From Caldisericum exile_A (GTDB taxonomy: Bacteria; Caldisericota; Caldisericia; Caldisericales; Caldisericaceae), in assembly GCF_047785965.1 (NCBI RefSeq), contig NZ_JBLOBF010000008.1, forward strand, positions 1-64,000: a DNA stretch of 64,000 bases, read 5' to 3'. A program made the position numbers and the translations under genes. The notes under the pieces are model-generated. The model made no database searches and was not told where the DNA came from. It saw only the letters and a list, made by a program, of their open reading frames with translations. Positions 16,366 to 25,365 of this stretch are shown here, in pieces. The stretch's first letter is position 1. Every line of letters starts with the position of its first letter.

Positions 16366-19002
16366 ATGGAACTTGCAAAGGAATACAACCACAAAGATGT
16401 AGAAGATAAGATATACAAAATGTGGGAGGAAGGCCATTATTTTGATTCTGAAATTAGTCCCAAAAAAGAAAATTTTGTAATTGTTATGCCTCCCCCAAAC
16501 GTAACAGGTAAACTTCATATAGGGCATGCCCTTAATTTCACACTACAGGATATCTTTATAAGATTCAATAGAATGTTTGGAAAAGAAACCCTTTGGCTTC
16601 CGGGCATCGATCATGCAGGTATTGCAACTCAGTCGGTTGTTGAAAGAGAGCTGCTTTCCAAAGGAATAAAGAAGGATGATCTTGGAAGAGAAAAATTCCT
16701 TGAAGAAGTCTGGAAATGGAAAGAAAAATATGGAAATACAATCATAGAGCAATCAAAAAAACTCGGCGTCTCAGCAGACTGGAGAAGACTTCGATTTACC
16801 CTTGATGAAAAGTATGCGAATGCCGTATTGGAGGCGTTTATTAGGTATTACAATGAAGGCTTACTCTATAGGGGAGAAAGAATAATTAACTGGTGTCCTC
16901 GATGCCACACAGCACTTTCAGATATAGAAGTTGAATACGAAGAGGAAAAAGGTAAACTCTATTACATAAAGTACCCTCTTGAAGAAAGTGACGATTATAT
17001 AGTTGTTGCAACCACTCGCCCTGAAACAATGCTTGGGGATACGGCTGTTGCAGTTCATCCAAATGATGAAAGATACAAAAATCTAATTGGCAAGTATGTT
17101 ATCCTTCCGCTTGTAGGGAGGAGAATCCCTATTGTTGCAGATGAGGCAGTTGATCCTCAATTTGGAACGGGTGCAGTAAAGGTAACACCATCACACTCTC
17201 CTGAAGATTTTGAAATTGCGAAAATACATAATCTTGGATTTTTAGATGTTATTAATGATGTTGCTCGAATGATTAATGTTCCAGAGCCATATCTTGGACT
17301 TACCACAACTGAAGCAAGAGAACGTGTTGTGGAGGATTTGAAAAATCAGGGGTATCTTGTGAAAGTGGAAGATTATGTGCACTCTGTTGGCCACTGTCAG
17401 AGGTGCCACACTGTGGTTGAGCCTCTTGTTTCAAAGCAATGGTTTCTATCAATGAAGTCTCTTGCAGAGGAAGCAAAAGAAGCGGTGGAATCTAAAAAGG
17501 TAAAAATTACACCAGAAAAATGGGTAAAAGTTTATTATGATTGGCTAAATAATATTAGAGACTGGTGCGTTTCAAGGCAACTATGGTGGGGACATAGAAT
17601 TCCTGCGTATTACTGTGAAGATTGCGGTGAAGTGATTGTTTCGAAAGAGCCTGTGATGAAATGTCCTAAGTGTGGAAGCACTCGTATAAAACAGGATGAA
17701 GATGTTCTTGATACTTGGTTTTCATCTGCATTGTGGCCATTTGCAACTCTTGGCTGGCCGGAGAATACCCCTGAACTTAACTATTATTATCCGACAACGC
17801 TACTTATAACAGGTTATGATATTCTTTTCTTCTGGGTCGCAAGGATGATTTGGAGTGGCATGCATTTTATGAAAAAGGAGCCATTCTATACAGTAATGCT
17901 TCATGGTCTTGTTAGGGATGAAAAGGGTAGAAAGATGAGTAAGTCCCTTAAAAATATAGTGGATCCTTTGGATTTAATTGAAGAGTATGGGGCTGACGCA
18001 TTACGCTTTACACTTGCCTCACTTACTACAGTTGGCGGGCAAGATATAAATCTTTCAAAAGAAAAGCTAAAGGCATCAAGGAATTTTGTTAATAAAATCT
18101 GGAACGCATCTCGTTTTGTCCTCATGAACCTTGAGGGATTCAATCCAAATGAAATTGACGAAGAAAATTTGGATTTAGAGTTTGAAGATAAATGGTTTTT
18201 AAGCAGGCTTAATAGACTTTTGAAGATGGAAATTGAATATCTTGGGAATTACGACCTTGGTGAAGCTGCAAGAAAACTTTACGAGTTTGTTTGGGGAGAA
18301 TTCTGCGATTGGTATATAGAGCTCTCTAAAGTAAGATTATATGGAGATGACGAAAAGAAGAAAAAAACTGTTCAGTACATTTTGTGGAAATCACTTTCTA
18401 CTATCTTAAAAATGCTTCATCCTTATATGCCATTTGCAACAGAAGAGATATATTCTTATGTTCCTTTTGTAGATAAGCCACTTATTAAATCAGAATTTCC
18501 TAAAATAAATGAAGCCTTTATCGACGATAAAATTGAAAAAGATGCTGATTTTGTTTTTGGAATTATAAGGGGTTTGCGAAGCCTTAAGGCAGAACTGGGA
18601 TTACCTGTTGCAACCCCGCTTAATGCTTATTTCAATTCAATAGATGAAAATGAAATTAAACTAATAAAAGAGGAAAACGAAAAAATCCTGAAACTTGCGC
18701 ATATAACTAGTCTGAAGTATGTTCAAAAGAAGCCCGAAAGAGTTTTAAAGACAGTTGTTCAGGGCACTACAGTCTATATGGAACTTCCTTTTGACTTTGA
18801 CTTACAAAAGGAAAAGGATAGGTTTATCAAAAAACTTCAAGAGATAGATGCTGAGCTTAAATCCATAAACTCAAGACTTATGAACCCTGTATTCTTAGAA
18901 AAAGCAACCCCTGAGGTTATAAACAAGGATAAAGAAAGACAAAAGGAATTAGAGAAGACAAAGGCTGTTCTTTTAAGCCATATTGAAGATCTTGAGGTTT
19001 AG
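16366..19002 (+). CDS. valS: Valyl-tRNA synthetase
   Basis: The 878-residue class I enzyme shows the HIGH-type motif PPPNVTGKLHIGHALN near residues 42-57 and the KMSKS-type motif GRKMSKSLKNIVDP. It has a CP1 editing domain with TTRPETMLGDTAVAVHP, zinc-finger cysteines in CPRCHTALSD and in CEDCGEV with CPKCGS, and a C-terminal coiled-coil arm (about 810-878). It charges tRNA-Val and hydrolyses mischarged threonine. The stop codon shares one base with the folC start, so the two genes are cotranscribed, an arrangement common in Gram-positive-type bacteria. Confidence 0.98.
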   Translation: MELAKEYNHKDVEDKIYKMWEEGHYFDSEISPKKENFVIVMPPPNVTGKLHIGHALNFTLQDIFIRFNRMFGKETLWLPGIDHAGIATQSVVERELLSKGIKKDDLGREKFLEEVWKWKEKYGNTIIEQSKKLGVSADWRRLRFTLDEKYANAVLEAFIRYYNEGLLYRGERIINWCPRCHTALSDIEVEYEEEKGKLYYIKYPLEESDDYIVVATTRPETMLGDTAVAVHPNDERYKNLIGKYVILPLVGRRIPIVADEAVDPQFGTGAVKVTPSHSPEDFEIAKIHNLGFLDVINDVARMINVPEPYLGLTTTEARERVVEDLKNQGYLVKVEDYVHSVGHCQRCHTVVEPLVSKQWFLSMKSLAEEAKEAVESKKVKITPEKWVKVYYDWLNNIRDWCVSRQLWWGHRIPAYYCEDCGEVIVSKEPVMKCPKCGSTRIKQDEDVLDTWFSSALWPFATLGWPENTPELNYYYPTTLLITGYDILFFWVARMIWSGMHFMKKEPFYTVMLHGLVRDEKGRKMSKSLKNIVDPLDLIEEYGADALRFTLASLTTVGGQDINLSKEKLKASRNFVNKIWNASRFVLMNLEGFNPNEIDEENLDLEFEDKWFLSRLNRLLKMEIEYLGNYDLGEAARKLYEFVWGEFCDWYIELSKVRLYGDDEKKKKTVQYILWKSLSTILKMLHPYMPFATEEIYSYVPFVDKPLIKSEFPKINEAFIDDKIEKDADFVFGIIRGLRSLKAELGLPVATPLNAYFNSIDENEIKLIKEENEKILKLAHITSLKYVQKKPERVLKTVVQGTTVYMELPFDFDLQKEKDRFIKKLQEIDAELKSINSRLMNPVFLEKATPEVINKDKERQKELEKTKAVLLSHIEDLEV

Positions 19003-20321
19003 TGAGACTTTCAGAGTGTTTAGATGAAATCTTCGCTTTAGGTGGAAAAATAAATCAACCTGATAAATATGGGTTGGCAAACATTAAAAGGGTACTTTTA
19101 ATGCTGGGTAACCCAGAGAACAAAGTACCCTATTTTCATATTACTGGGACAAAAGGGAAGGGGTCAACTTCAAATTACATTGCATCAATTTTAAGAGAAC
19201 ATGGCTATAAAACAGGACTTTATATATCTCCCTCTCTTATTTCAACTCTTGAAAGAATAAGTATTAACGGAAAGCTAATAACTCCGCTTGAATTTGTTAA
19301 ATACTATGAAAGTTTAAAACCAATTTACAAAAATTTAAAAAACGACGAACTTCCTTCTACATTTGAAACCTTTACTATAATGGCTTTCTTGTATTTTCTT
19401 AGCAAGAACGTTGATTATGGAGTTTTGGAAGTAGGTTTAGGTGGAAGGCTTGATGCGACAAATGTTATTGAAAGATCTGTTGTATCTATTATCACAGATA
19501 TAAGTTTTGATCATCAAAAGTATCTTGGAAATACATTAAAAGAAATTGCATTTGAGAAATCAAAAATAATTAAAAAAGGTTCTCCTGTTGTTTTCAATGT
19601 AAAAAGTGACGAAGCGAAAGCCGTTATTTTAGAAGAGGCCCAAAGGAACAATTCTCCATATTATGAGTTTGGTAAAGACTTTGACGTATCTAATATCAGA
19701 AAATTTGAGCATTATAGTGAATTTGATTTTATCTCGAAAAATCCAAAAGCAGTTTTTGAAGGAATTAAAATAAAAGGCATTGGTGATTATCAAATTATCG
19801 ATGCGTCACTTGCGATTCAATCAATTCTTGTAAGTGGAATTAATTTCACTACAAACACAGTTAAAGAAGGACTTTTTAAGGCATTCTGGCCAGGACGTTT
19901 GGAAGTTGTTTCAAAAAATCCACTTGTAATCATTGACGGAGCACATAATGATGCCTCTTCTCAAGTTTTAAAGTGCTCTCTTAAACGGAGCTTTGATACT
20001 AAATTTGTAGTGCTTTTCTCGATGCTTTCTGATAAGGATATAAGAACTTTTCTTTCAAATATTCAAGAAATTACCTCATACCTGTTCATTACGACTACAC
20101 CGAATTCTTATTCACGGGCAATGAATATCGAGATGCTTTACACTCTTGCAAGAGAACTCCTTCCAAAAAATCAAATTTTTATTGAAGAGGACCCAAGAAG
20201 AGCATATTTTAGAGCAAAGGAATTTGCTTCCAATAAACTTCCTCTTTTAGTAACTGGTTCATTGTATCTTGTTGGTTTTGTAAGAGTGCTTGAAAACATT
20301 TTTACTTTTTCAAGAAATTAA
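19002..20321 (+). CDS. folC: Folylpolyglutamate synthase / dihydrofolate synthase
   Basis: The 439-residue Mur-ligase-family protein has the P-loop ITGTKGKGSTSNYI (about residues 47-60), the following GLYISPSL, EVGLGGRLDATNV and SFDHQKYLGNT, all FolC signatures. It adds glutamates to folates, and in many bacteria also joins glutamate to dihydropteroate; the sequence does not separate these roles. It starts with GTG, overlapping the valS stop by one base. Confidence 0.92.
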   Translation: MRLSECLDEIFALGGKINQPDKYGLANIKRVLLMLGNPENKVPYFHITGTKGKGSTSNYIASILREHGYKTGLYISPSLISTLERISINGKLITPLEFVKYYESLKPIYKNLKNDELPSTFETFTIMAFLYFLSKNVDYGVLEVGLGGRLDATNVIERSVVSIITDISFDHQKYLGNTLKEIAFEKSKIIKKGSPVVFNVKSDEAKAVILEEAQRNNSPYYEFGKDFDVSNIRKFEHYSEFDFISKNPKAVFEGIKIKGIGDYQIIDASLAIQSILVSGINFTTNTVKEGLFKAFWPGRLEVVSKNPLVIIDGAHNDASSQVLKCSLKRSFDTKFVVLFSMLSDKDIRTFLSNIQEITSYLFITTTPNSYSRAMNIEMLYTLARELLPKNQIFIEEDPRRAYFRAKEFASNKLPLLVTGSLYLVGFVRVLENIFTFSRN

Positions 20322-20327
20322 TATAAT
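20322..20327 (+). promoter_or_regulatory. -10 box upstream of the membrane zinc-ribbon gene and rnf operon
   Basis: TATAAT starts one base after the folC stop codon (TAA, 20319-20321) and is followed by exactly eight bases and the ATG at 20336. AGGA touches the ATG and is too close to act as a ribosome binding site. It may drive the whole rnf cluster, as no later promoter-like gap exists until rnfB. Confidence 0.5.
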
Positions 20328-20335
20328 AATTAGGA

Positions 20336-20815
20336 ATGGGAAAAATTATTGATTTTATTAAAACGATTTTACCGAATCTTTCAACATCTGATGTCTTTAT
20401 AATAATCTTTTCACTTGTTATATTAGTTCTAATTATTGCAATCTACGTGTATAACGACAGTAAATTGAGAGGTGGAAATGCATTAGGTTGGTTAATTGCA
20501 GTTATTGTCTTTGGAGGCATTTTGCCCCTTGTTTTCTACCTAATGATAAGAAGTCCTTACACTCTTGAAGAAATTAAAGAGGAGAAAGAGCGAAAGGAGG
20601 TGTTAGAACTACAAAAAAAATATTATGAATTACAAATTGAAAAAGAAATTTTTAAATGCCCTGTTTGTGGTGAAGAAGTAAAAAGTGATTATCTCTATTG
20701 TCCTTACTGTTTTACACAATTAAAAAATAAGTGTCCGAACTGCCAAAAGATTATTGAAAAAGATGCAAAGATTTGCCCTTATTGCGGGTTTATTTTTGAA
20801 GAACGAAAGGAGTGA
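20336..20815 (+). CDS. Small membrane protein with tandem zinc ribbons
   Basis: The 159-residue protein has two predicted membrane spans (about residues 19-38 and 50-70), a charged helix (about 78-105), and two C-terminal zinc ribbons made of four CxxC pairs (CPVCG, CPYC, CPNC, CPYCG). No specific family is recognised; PLD-nuclease-N-like membrane segments with zinc ribbons occur in many bacteria. The stop is three bases before the rnfC start, so it is cotranscribed with the Rnf genes and could be an assembly or accessory factor, which is inference only. The cysteines could hold zinc or another metal. Confidence 0.6.
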   Translation: MGKIIDFIKTILPNLSTSDVFIIIFSLVILVLIIAIYVYNDSKLRGGNALGWLIAVIVFGGILPLVFYLMIRSPYTLEEIKEEKERKEVLELQKKYYELQIEKEIFKCPVCGEEVKSDYLYCPYCFTQLKNKCPNCQKIIEKDAKICPYCGFIFEERKE

Positions 20816-20818
20816 AAC

Positions 20819-22231
20819 ATGAAAGTCTTTACTTATTCACCTGGTGGCATACATCCAGATGAAAGTAAACTTACCAAGGATTTGTCCTTTGAAGTCTTTA
20901 AATCTCCTCCAATTGCAGTTATTCCGCTCCAGCAGCATACAGGTGCACCAAATAATCCTTTGGTGCAGGTTGGTGATTATGTCAAGGTCGGGCAGAAAAT
21001 TGGCGATTCAACGCAGCCTGTTTCTGCACCAGTCCATGCAACTGTGTCTGGAAAAGTAATTGCAATTGAAGAGAGATTATGTCCAACTGGTGCAAAAATC
21101 AAGAGTGTAATTATTGAGAACGATTATAAAGATGAATGGGTTGAACTTTCACCGAGGAAATCTTTTGAAGATTTACCATCCGAAGAACTTGTGAAAATTA
21201 TAAGAGAGCATGGTATTGTTGGTTTAGGTGGTGCAGCATTTCCAACATCTGTGAAATTAACTCCCCCCAAAGATAAAGTTATTGACACCATTATTGGAAA
21301 TGGCGCTGAGTGTGAGCCATATCTTACAGTTGATCACAGGAATATGCTTGAGTATCCAGAGAAGGTCATCACAGGAATTCTCATTGAAATGAAAATAACG
21401 GGTGCAAAGAAAGGTATTATTGCAGTTGAAGAAAACAAACTTGATGCAGCTAACGTTCTTGAAAATAAAATAAAGGGAATGGGTTTAAATAATGTTGAGG
21501 TTGTTCTGGTGAAGACAAAATATCCTCAAGGTGGAGAAAAACAACTCATTAAGGCTGTTCTTAAAAGAGAAGTTCCATCGGGAGGTTTGCCGCTTGATGT
21601 TGGGGTTGTTGTTCAAAATGTTGGTACTTTAAAAGCAATTACAGAAGCAGTTTTGGAAGATAAACCTTTAATTGAGCGAGGAATAACAATTTCAGGTAAT
21701 GCAGTTTCTAAACCTGGAAATTATATTATTAGAATTGGGACACCTGCATCGTTTATAATTGATACGCTTGGGCTTAACCGTAAATTAAGAAAACTCATTT
21801 TTGGCGGTCCTATGACTGGTATTGCTCAGCCAACGGTTGATGTTCCAGTTATAAAGGGGACTTCAGGAATTCTTATGTTTGGCGATGAGGCATTGGAAAT
21901 GGCACCTCAGGAAGAATCACCTTGTATAAGATGTGCAAGCTGCGTTGATTCTTGTCCTATGGGACTTATGCCAGTTTTAATTGATCATGCTTCGAGAAAA
22001 AATGACCTTAAAACGGCGGAAACTCTTCATGCACTTGACTGCATTGAATGTGGTGTCTGTTCCTACGTATGTCCTGCAAAGAGGCATCTAACTGAAAATA
22101 TAAAGAGTGTTAAACAGGCAATTATAAAACAAAGAAAAATTGAAGCAGCAAAACAAGCAGCTTTTGAAAAGTTAAAAGCTCAAAAGATGAAAGAAAAGGA
22201 AAACTCCCCAAAGGAGGTACAAAATGGCTAA
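20819..22231 (+). CDS. rnfC: Rnf electron transport complex subunit RnfC
   Basis: The 470-residue protein shows the RnfC order: an N-terminal barrel-sandwich domain (GDYVKVGQKIGD, then APVHATVSGKV), a NuoF-like flavin/NAD domain with GLGGAAFPTSVKL and NGAECEPYLTVDHR, a SLBB-like region, and two [4Fe-4S] sites (CIRCASCVDSCPMG and CIECGVCSYVCPAKR). RnfC is the peripheral subunit thought to exchange electrons with NAD(H). The C-terminus is short, without the long Ala/Lys repeats of proteobacterial homologues. It overlaps rnfD by eight bases. Confidence 0.96.
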   Translation: MKVFTYSPGGIHPDESKLTKDLSFEVFKSPPIAVIPLQQHTGAPNNPLVQVGDYVKVGQKIGDSTQPVSAPVHATVSGKVIAIEERLCPTGAKIKSVIIENDYKDEWVELSPRKSFEDLPSEELVKIIREHGIVGLGGAAFPTSVKLTPPKDKVIDTIIGNGAECEPYLTVDHRNMLEYPEKVITGILIEMKITGAKKGIIAVEENKLDAANVLENKIKGMGLNNVEVVLVKTKYPQGGEKQLIKAVLKREVPSGGLPLDVGVVVQNVGTLKAITEAVLEDKPLIERGITISGNAVSKPGNYIIRIGTPASFIIDTLGLNRKLRKLIFGGPMTGIAQPTVDVPVIKGTSGILMFGDEALEMAPQEESPCIRCASCVDSCPMGLMPVLIDHASRKNDLKTAETLHALDCIECGVCSYVCPAKRHLTENIKSVKQAIIKQRKIEAAKQAAFEKLKAQKMKEKENSPKEVQNG

Positions 22232-23234
22232 CTATGATATTGATCTTGTCGTTACATCAGCTCCTCATATAAAGGATAAGGTAACGACTTCTTCAATTAT
22301 GCGTGATGTTATCATTGCAATCGCCCCTGCACTCATTGGAAGCGTTTTTATTTTCGGCTTAAGGTCGATTCTTGTAATAATTATATCTGTCGTATCTTCA
22401 ATATTGGCAGAGGTATTAGGTAACATTATTTTTCATAAAAAACCATCTTTAAACGACCTTTCTGCTTCAGTTTCAGGATTACTTCTTGCAATGACTTTAC
22501 CTCCTTCTTCTCCTTGGTGGATGGTTGTTGTCGGAGCATTTTCGGGAATCATTTTGGGGAAAATGATTTTTGGTGGGATTGGTTCTAACCCGTTTAACCC
22601 TGCTCTTGTGGGACGTTCAGTGTTAATGGTATCTTGGCCTACTTATATGACAACCTGGATAAAGCCTCAAATAATGATTGGGTTATCCAATATTTCTCAA
22701 GCAACACCTGTTGATTCAATTACAACTGCAACACCATTAGGTATTGTAAAATTACAAAGCTACGCAAAGCTTATATCTGATTTTGGAACAAAGGCAAATT
22801 TATACAAGGCCTTGTTCTTTGGCACAGTAGGAGGTAGTTTAGGTGAAACTTCAGCACTACTTCTTTTAATTGGTGGCATTTATCTTATAGCAAGAAAAGT
22901 AATCGATTGGAAAATACCTGTAATTTATATTGGAACAGTTTTTGTGCTTTCGCCTCTTTTTGGCAGAGACCCTCTATTTTCAATTCTTGCAGGTGGATTA
23001 TTTTTAGGTGCATTCTTTATGGCAACTGACTACAGTTCTTCTCCAATAACACCCATGGGAAAGGTATATTACGCAATATTTATAGGTTTTTTGACTGTGA
23101 TTATTCGTCAATATAGTTCATATCCTGAGGGTGTTATGTTTTCTATTCTCTTAGGAAATGCTGTTGTTCCTTACTTTGATAAGGTTATGCCAAAAGTCTA
23201 TGGTGTGTTTTCTAAAAAAGAGGTGGCAAAATGA
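22224..23234 (+). CDS. rnfD: Rnf electron transport complex subunit RnfD
   Basis: The 336-residue membrane protein is NqrB/RnfD-like, with about nine or ten spans, the GGIGSNPFNPALVGR segment, and a TTATPLG segment whose threonine matches the covalent FMN attachment site. RnfD is an integral flavoprotein of the ion-pumping complex. It overlaps rnfC and rnfG, following the C-D-G-E-A-B order common in Clostridia and Thermotogales. Confidence 0.96.
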   Translation: MANYDIDLVVTSAPHIKDKVTTSSIMRDVIIAIAPALIGSVFIFGLRSILVIIISVVSSILAEVLGNIIFHKKPSLNDLSASVSGLLLAMTLPPSSPWWMVVVGAFSGIILGKMIFGGIGSNPFNPALVGRSVLMVSWPTYMTTWIKPQIMIGLSNISQATPVDSITTATPLGIVKLQSYAKLISDFGTKANLYKALFFGTVGGSLGETSALLLLIGGIYLIARKVIDWKIPVIYIGTVFVLSPLFGRDPLFSILAGGLFLGAFFMATDYSSSPITPMGKVYYAIFIGFLTVIIRQYSSYPEGVMFSILLGNAVVPYFDKVMPKVYGVFSKKEVAK

Positions 23235-23833
23235 AAAATAATGTTTTTAAGTTTGCTGTTACTCTTGGGCTCATCTCAGCTATTACAGGATTAGCACTTG
23301 CAGTAGTTTTTCAGATAACAAACCCTATTATTGCAGCGCAAGATGCAAAGGCATTAGAGAGAGGTTTATCTGAAGTTTTTCCAGGTAATTATGAATTTAT
23401 AAAGTTAGATAAACCTATTCAATCAAGCGATCAATCAGTTACAATAAATGAATCTTTTCTTGTTAAAGATAAGGCAAGTGGCAAAAATATAGGAATGGTT
23501 GTAAAGGTTGTTGTTCCAGGCTCGCAGGCACCAATTAAAATGCTTGTAGGTGTGAAAAGCGATGGAACGGTTTCTGGTGTTAAAATTCTCAAGATGAATG
23601 AGACTGCAGGGCTTGGTTCTAATGCAGATAATCCTAAGTATTATGTTAATAAAAAGGACAAGATTACCTTTTTAGGACAATTCGTAAATAAAAATGTTAT
23701 TAAAGATAAATTAGTTCCAAAGGAAGATATTATTGCTATGACTGGTGCAACGATTACCTCTACTGCGGTTTCAAAGGGAGTAAAAGTTGCAGGAGAAGCT
23801 ATTGTTTCATACCTTAAGGAGGCAGGGCAATGA
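23231..23833 (+). CDS. rnfG: Rnf electron transport complex subunit RnfG
   Basis: The 200-residue protein has one N-terminal membrane helix and an exported FMN-binding domain. The motif MTGATITSTAV near residues 177-187 contains the threonine to which FMN is covalently bound by a flavin transferase. Conserved NETAGLGSNA also fits the family. Overlaps of four bases on both sides show tight coupling to rnfD and rnfE. Confidence 0.95.
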   Translation: MKNNVFKFAVTLGLISAITGLALAVVFQITNPIIAAQDAKALERGLSEVFPGNYEFIKLDKPIQSSDQSVTINESFLVKDKASGKNIGMVVKVVVPGSQAPIKMLVGVKSDGTVSGVKILKMNETAGLGSNADNPKYYVNKKDKITFLGQFVNKNVIKDKLVPKEDIIAMTGATITSTAVSKGVKVAGEAIVSYLKEAGQ

Positions 23834-24432
23834 AAAAGTTGAAGATAATTTGGGATGCAATAATTCCAAATAATCCTGTACTTATAATTTCAATTGGCTT
23901 GTGCTCTACAATTGCAGTATCAAACTCCGTCCAGAGTGCTTTGCTTATGACGTTTGCATTTGCTTTAGTGCAGATTCCATCAAACATAATAGTTTCTTCT
24001 ATTAGGAAGATTACTCCAAACGAGATAAGAGTTCCAATTTTTGTTACAGTTATCGCTGCATTTACAACTATTGCTTCCTTGATTTCTGAAGCTTACTTTA
24101 ATGCTATTTATCAGATAATTGAACTTTATATTTCTCTTGTTGTAGTTAACTGTATCATTATCGGACGAGCAGAAGCATATGCCTATCATAATGGAATTTT
24201 TGATTCTTTTTTGGATGGAGTTGGGAATACAATTGGTTATGGATTAGTGCTTTTAGCTATTGCAATTGTAAGAGAGTTTATAGGAAAAGGTTCCTTAGCA
24301 GGGATCCAATTAATGCCCGATAGTTATCAACCAATGTTATTGATGGTACTTCCACCTGCAGGTTTTATTATGATTGGCATACTTACTGGTGCCATAGAAA
24401 CTTACCTGAGGAACAAGGAGGGGAAGAGATGA
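23830..24432 (+). CDS. rnfE: Rnf electron transport complex subunit RnfE
   Basis: The 200-residue protein has six hydrophobic spans and matches RnfE/NqrD, with NNPVLIISIGLCSTIAV near the start and a VVNCIIIGRAEAYA segment. The two cysteines in these half-membrane segments are those proposed to hold an intramembrane iron-sulfur centre with RnfA. It forms the ion-conducting core together with RnfA. Confidence 0.95.
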   Translation: MKKLKIIWDAIIPNNPVLIISIGLCSTIAVSNSVQSALLMTFAFALVQIPSNIIVSSIRKITPNEIRVPIFVTVIAAFTTIASLISEAYFNAIYQIIELYISLVVVNCIIIGRAEAYAYHNGIFDSFLDGVGNTIGYGLVLLAIAIVREFIGKGSLAGIQLMPDSYQPMLLMVLPPAGFIMIGILTGAIETYLRNKEGKR

Positions 24433-25019
24433 GTTATGTTGAAAATCTTCTTAAAATTTTTGTTTCGTCTACTATAATCAATAATATTATACTTATCCAG
24501 TTTCTTGGGCTTTGTTCTTATATAGGTCTTACAGACAACCTTACAAACTCAATAGGTATGAGTTTTGCTGTAATTTTTGTAACAGTTTCATCCTCAATTC
24601 TTGCTTGGATGATTGATAACTGGATTCTTATTCCAACAGGTTTACAGCGTGCACTTCAAATTACTGCTTTTATACTTGTAATTGGTTCATTTGTTGGTCT
24701 TGTTGAAATTTACATCAAAAAGGCATCACCAAATCTTTATAAAGCAATGGGAATTTACCTTCCTTTGATTGCAACTAACTGTCTTATTCTCGGAGCAACT
24801 TTTATAAATTCTATGAATAAATATGATTTTGTTGAATCAATTGTATCGGGATTTGGTATTGCATTTGGTTATGCTATTGCAATGCTTTTACTTGCAGGAA
24901 TTAGAGAGAGGTTAAGAAATTCTGATGTACCTTCCTTTTTCAAAGGGAAGGCAATTGCTTTTATGATTTCTGGAATTCTCTCGTTGGCTTTTCTTGGATT
25001 TAGTGGAATGATTAAATAG
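24429..25019 (+). CDS. rnfA: Rnf electron transport complex subunit RnfA
   Basis: The 196-residue six-span protein is the RnfA/NqrE paralogue of RnfE, with NNIILIQFLGLCSYIG near the start and IATNCLILGATF in the middle, both carrying the conserved cysteines. It pairs with RnfE in inverted topology. It overlaps rnfE by four bases and ends 13 bases before rnfB. Confidence 0.95.
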   Translation: MSYVENLLKIFVSSTIINNIILIQFLGLCSYIGLTDNLTNSIGMSFAVIFVTVSSSILAWMIDNWILIPTGLQRALQITAFILVIGSFVGLVEIYIKKASPNLYKAMGIYLPLIATNCLILGATFINSMNKYDFVESIVSGFGIAFGYAIAMLLLAGIRERLRNSDVPSFFKGKAIAFMISGILSLAFLGFSGMIK

Positions 25020-25032
25020 GTAGAGGTGCGTA

Positions 25033-25320
25033 ATGAAAGAAATACTTATTTCTGTTTTTACGCTTGGAATTTTAGGTACGCTTTTTGGTATTCTTCTCGG
25101 AGTTTTTAATGAGAAGTTTAAAGTAGAGGAAAACCCTTTAGTGCAGGCAATTTACGAGGTCCTTCCACATGGAGAATGTGGTGCTTGTGGTTTTCCTGGG
25201 TGTCGTCCTTGTGCTGAAGCAATAGCTGAAGGACGTGCAGGTTATGATGCATGCGTTGTTGGTGGAAAGGAAGTCGAGCAAAAAATAAAAGATATTATGG
25301 AGAAAGCACAGAGCTCATAA
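25033..25320 (+). CDS. rnfB: Short RnfB lacking the ferredoxin domain
   Basis: This 95-residue protein keeps the RnfB N-terminal membrane helix (about 4-24) and the cluster-binding domain LPHGECGACGFPGCRPCAEAI, with a fourth cysteine in YDACVVGG, which together bind one [4Fe-4S] cluster. It then stops after a short charged helix. Usual RnfB proteins continue with at least two more ferredoxin-type [4Fe-4S] sites that take electrons from ferredoxin. The 45 bases after the stop lead straight into the next gene and contain no lost ferredoxin segment in any frame, so this looks like a real short form rather than a frameshift. Confidence 0.88.
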   Translation: MKEILISVFTLGILGTLFGILLGVFNEKFKVEENPLVQAIYEVLPHGECGACGFPGCRPCAEAIAEGRAGYDACVVGGKEVEQKIKDIMEKAQSS

Positions 25321-25365
25321 CTTGAAAAAAAATTAATAAGTATTATCATATAGGAAGGGGAAAAA

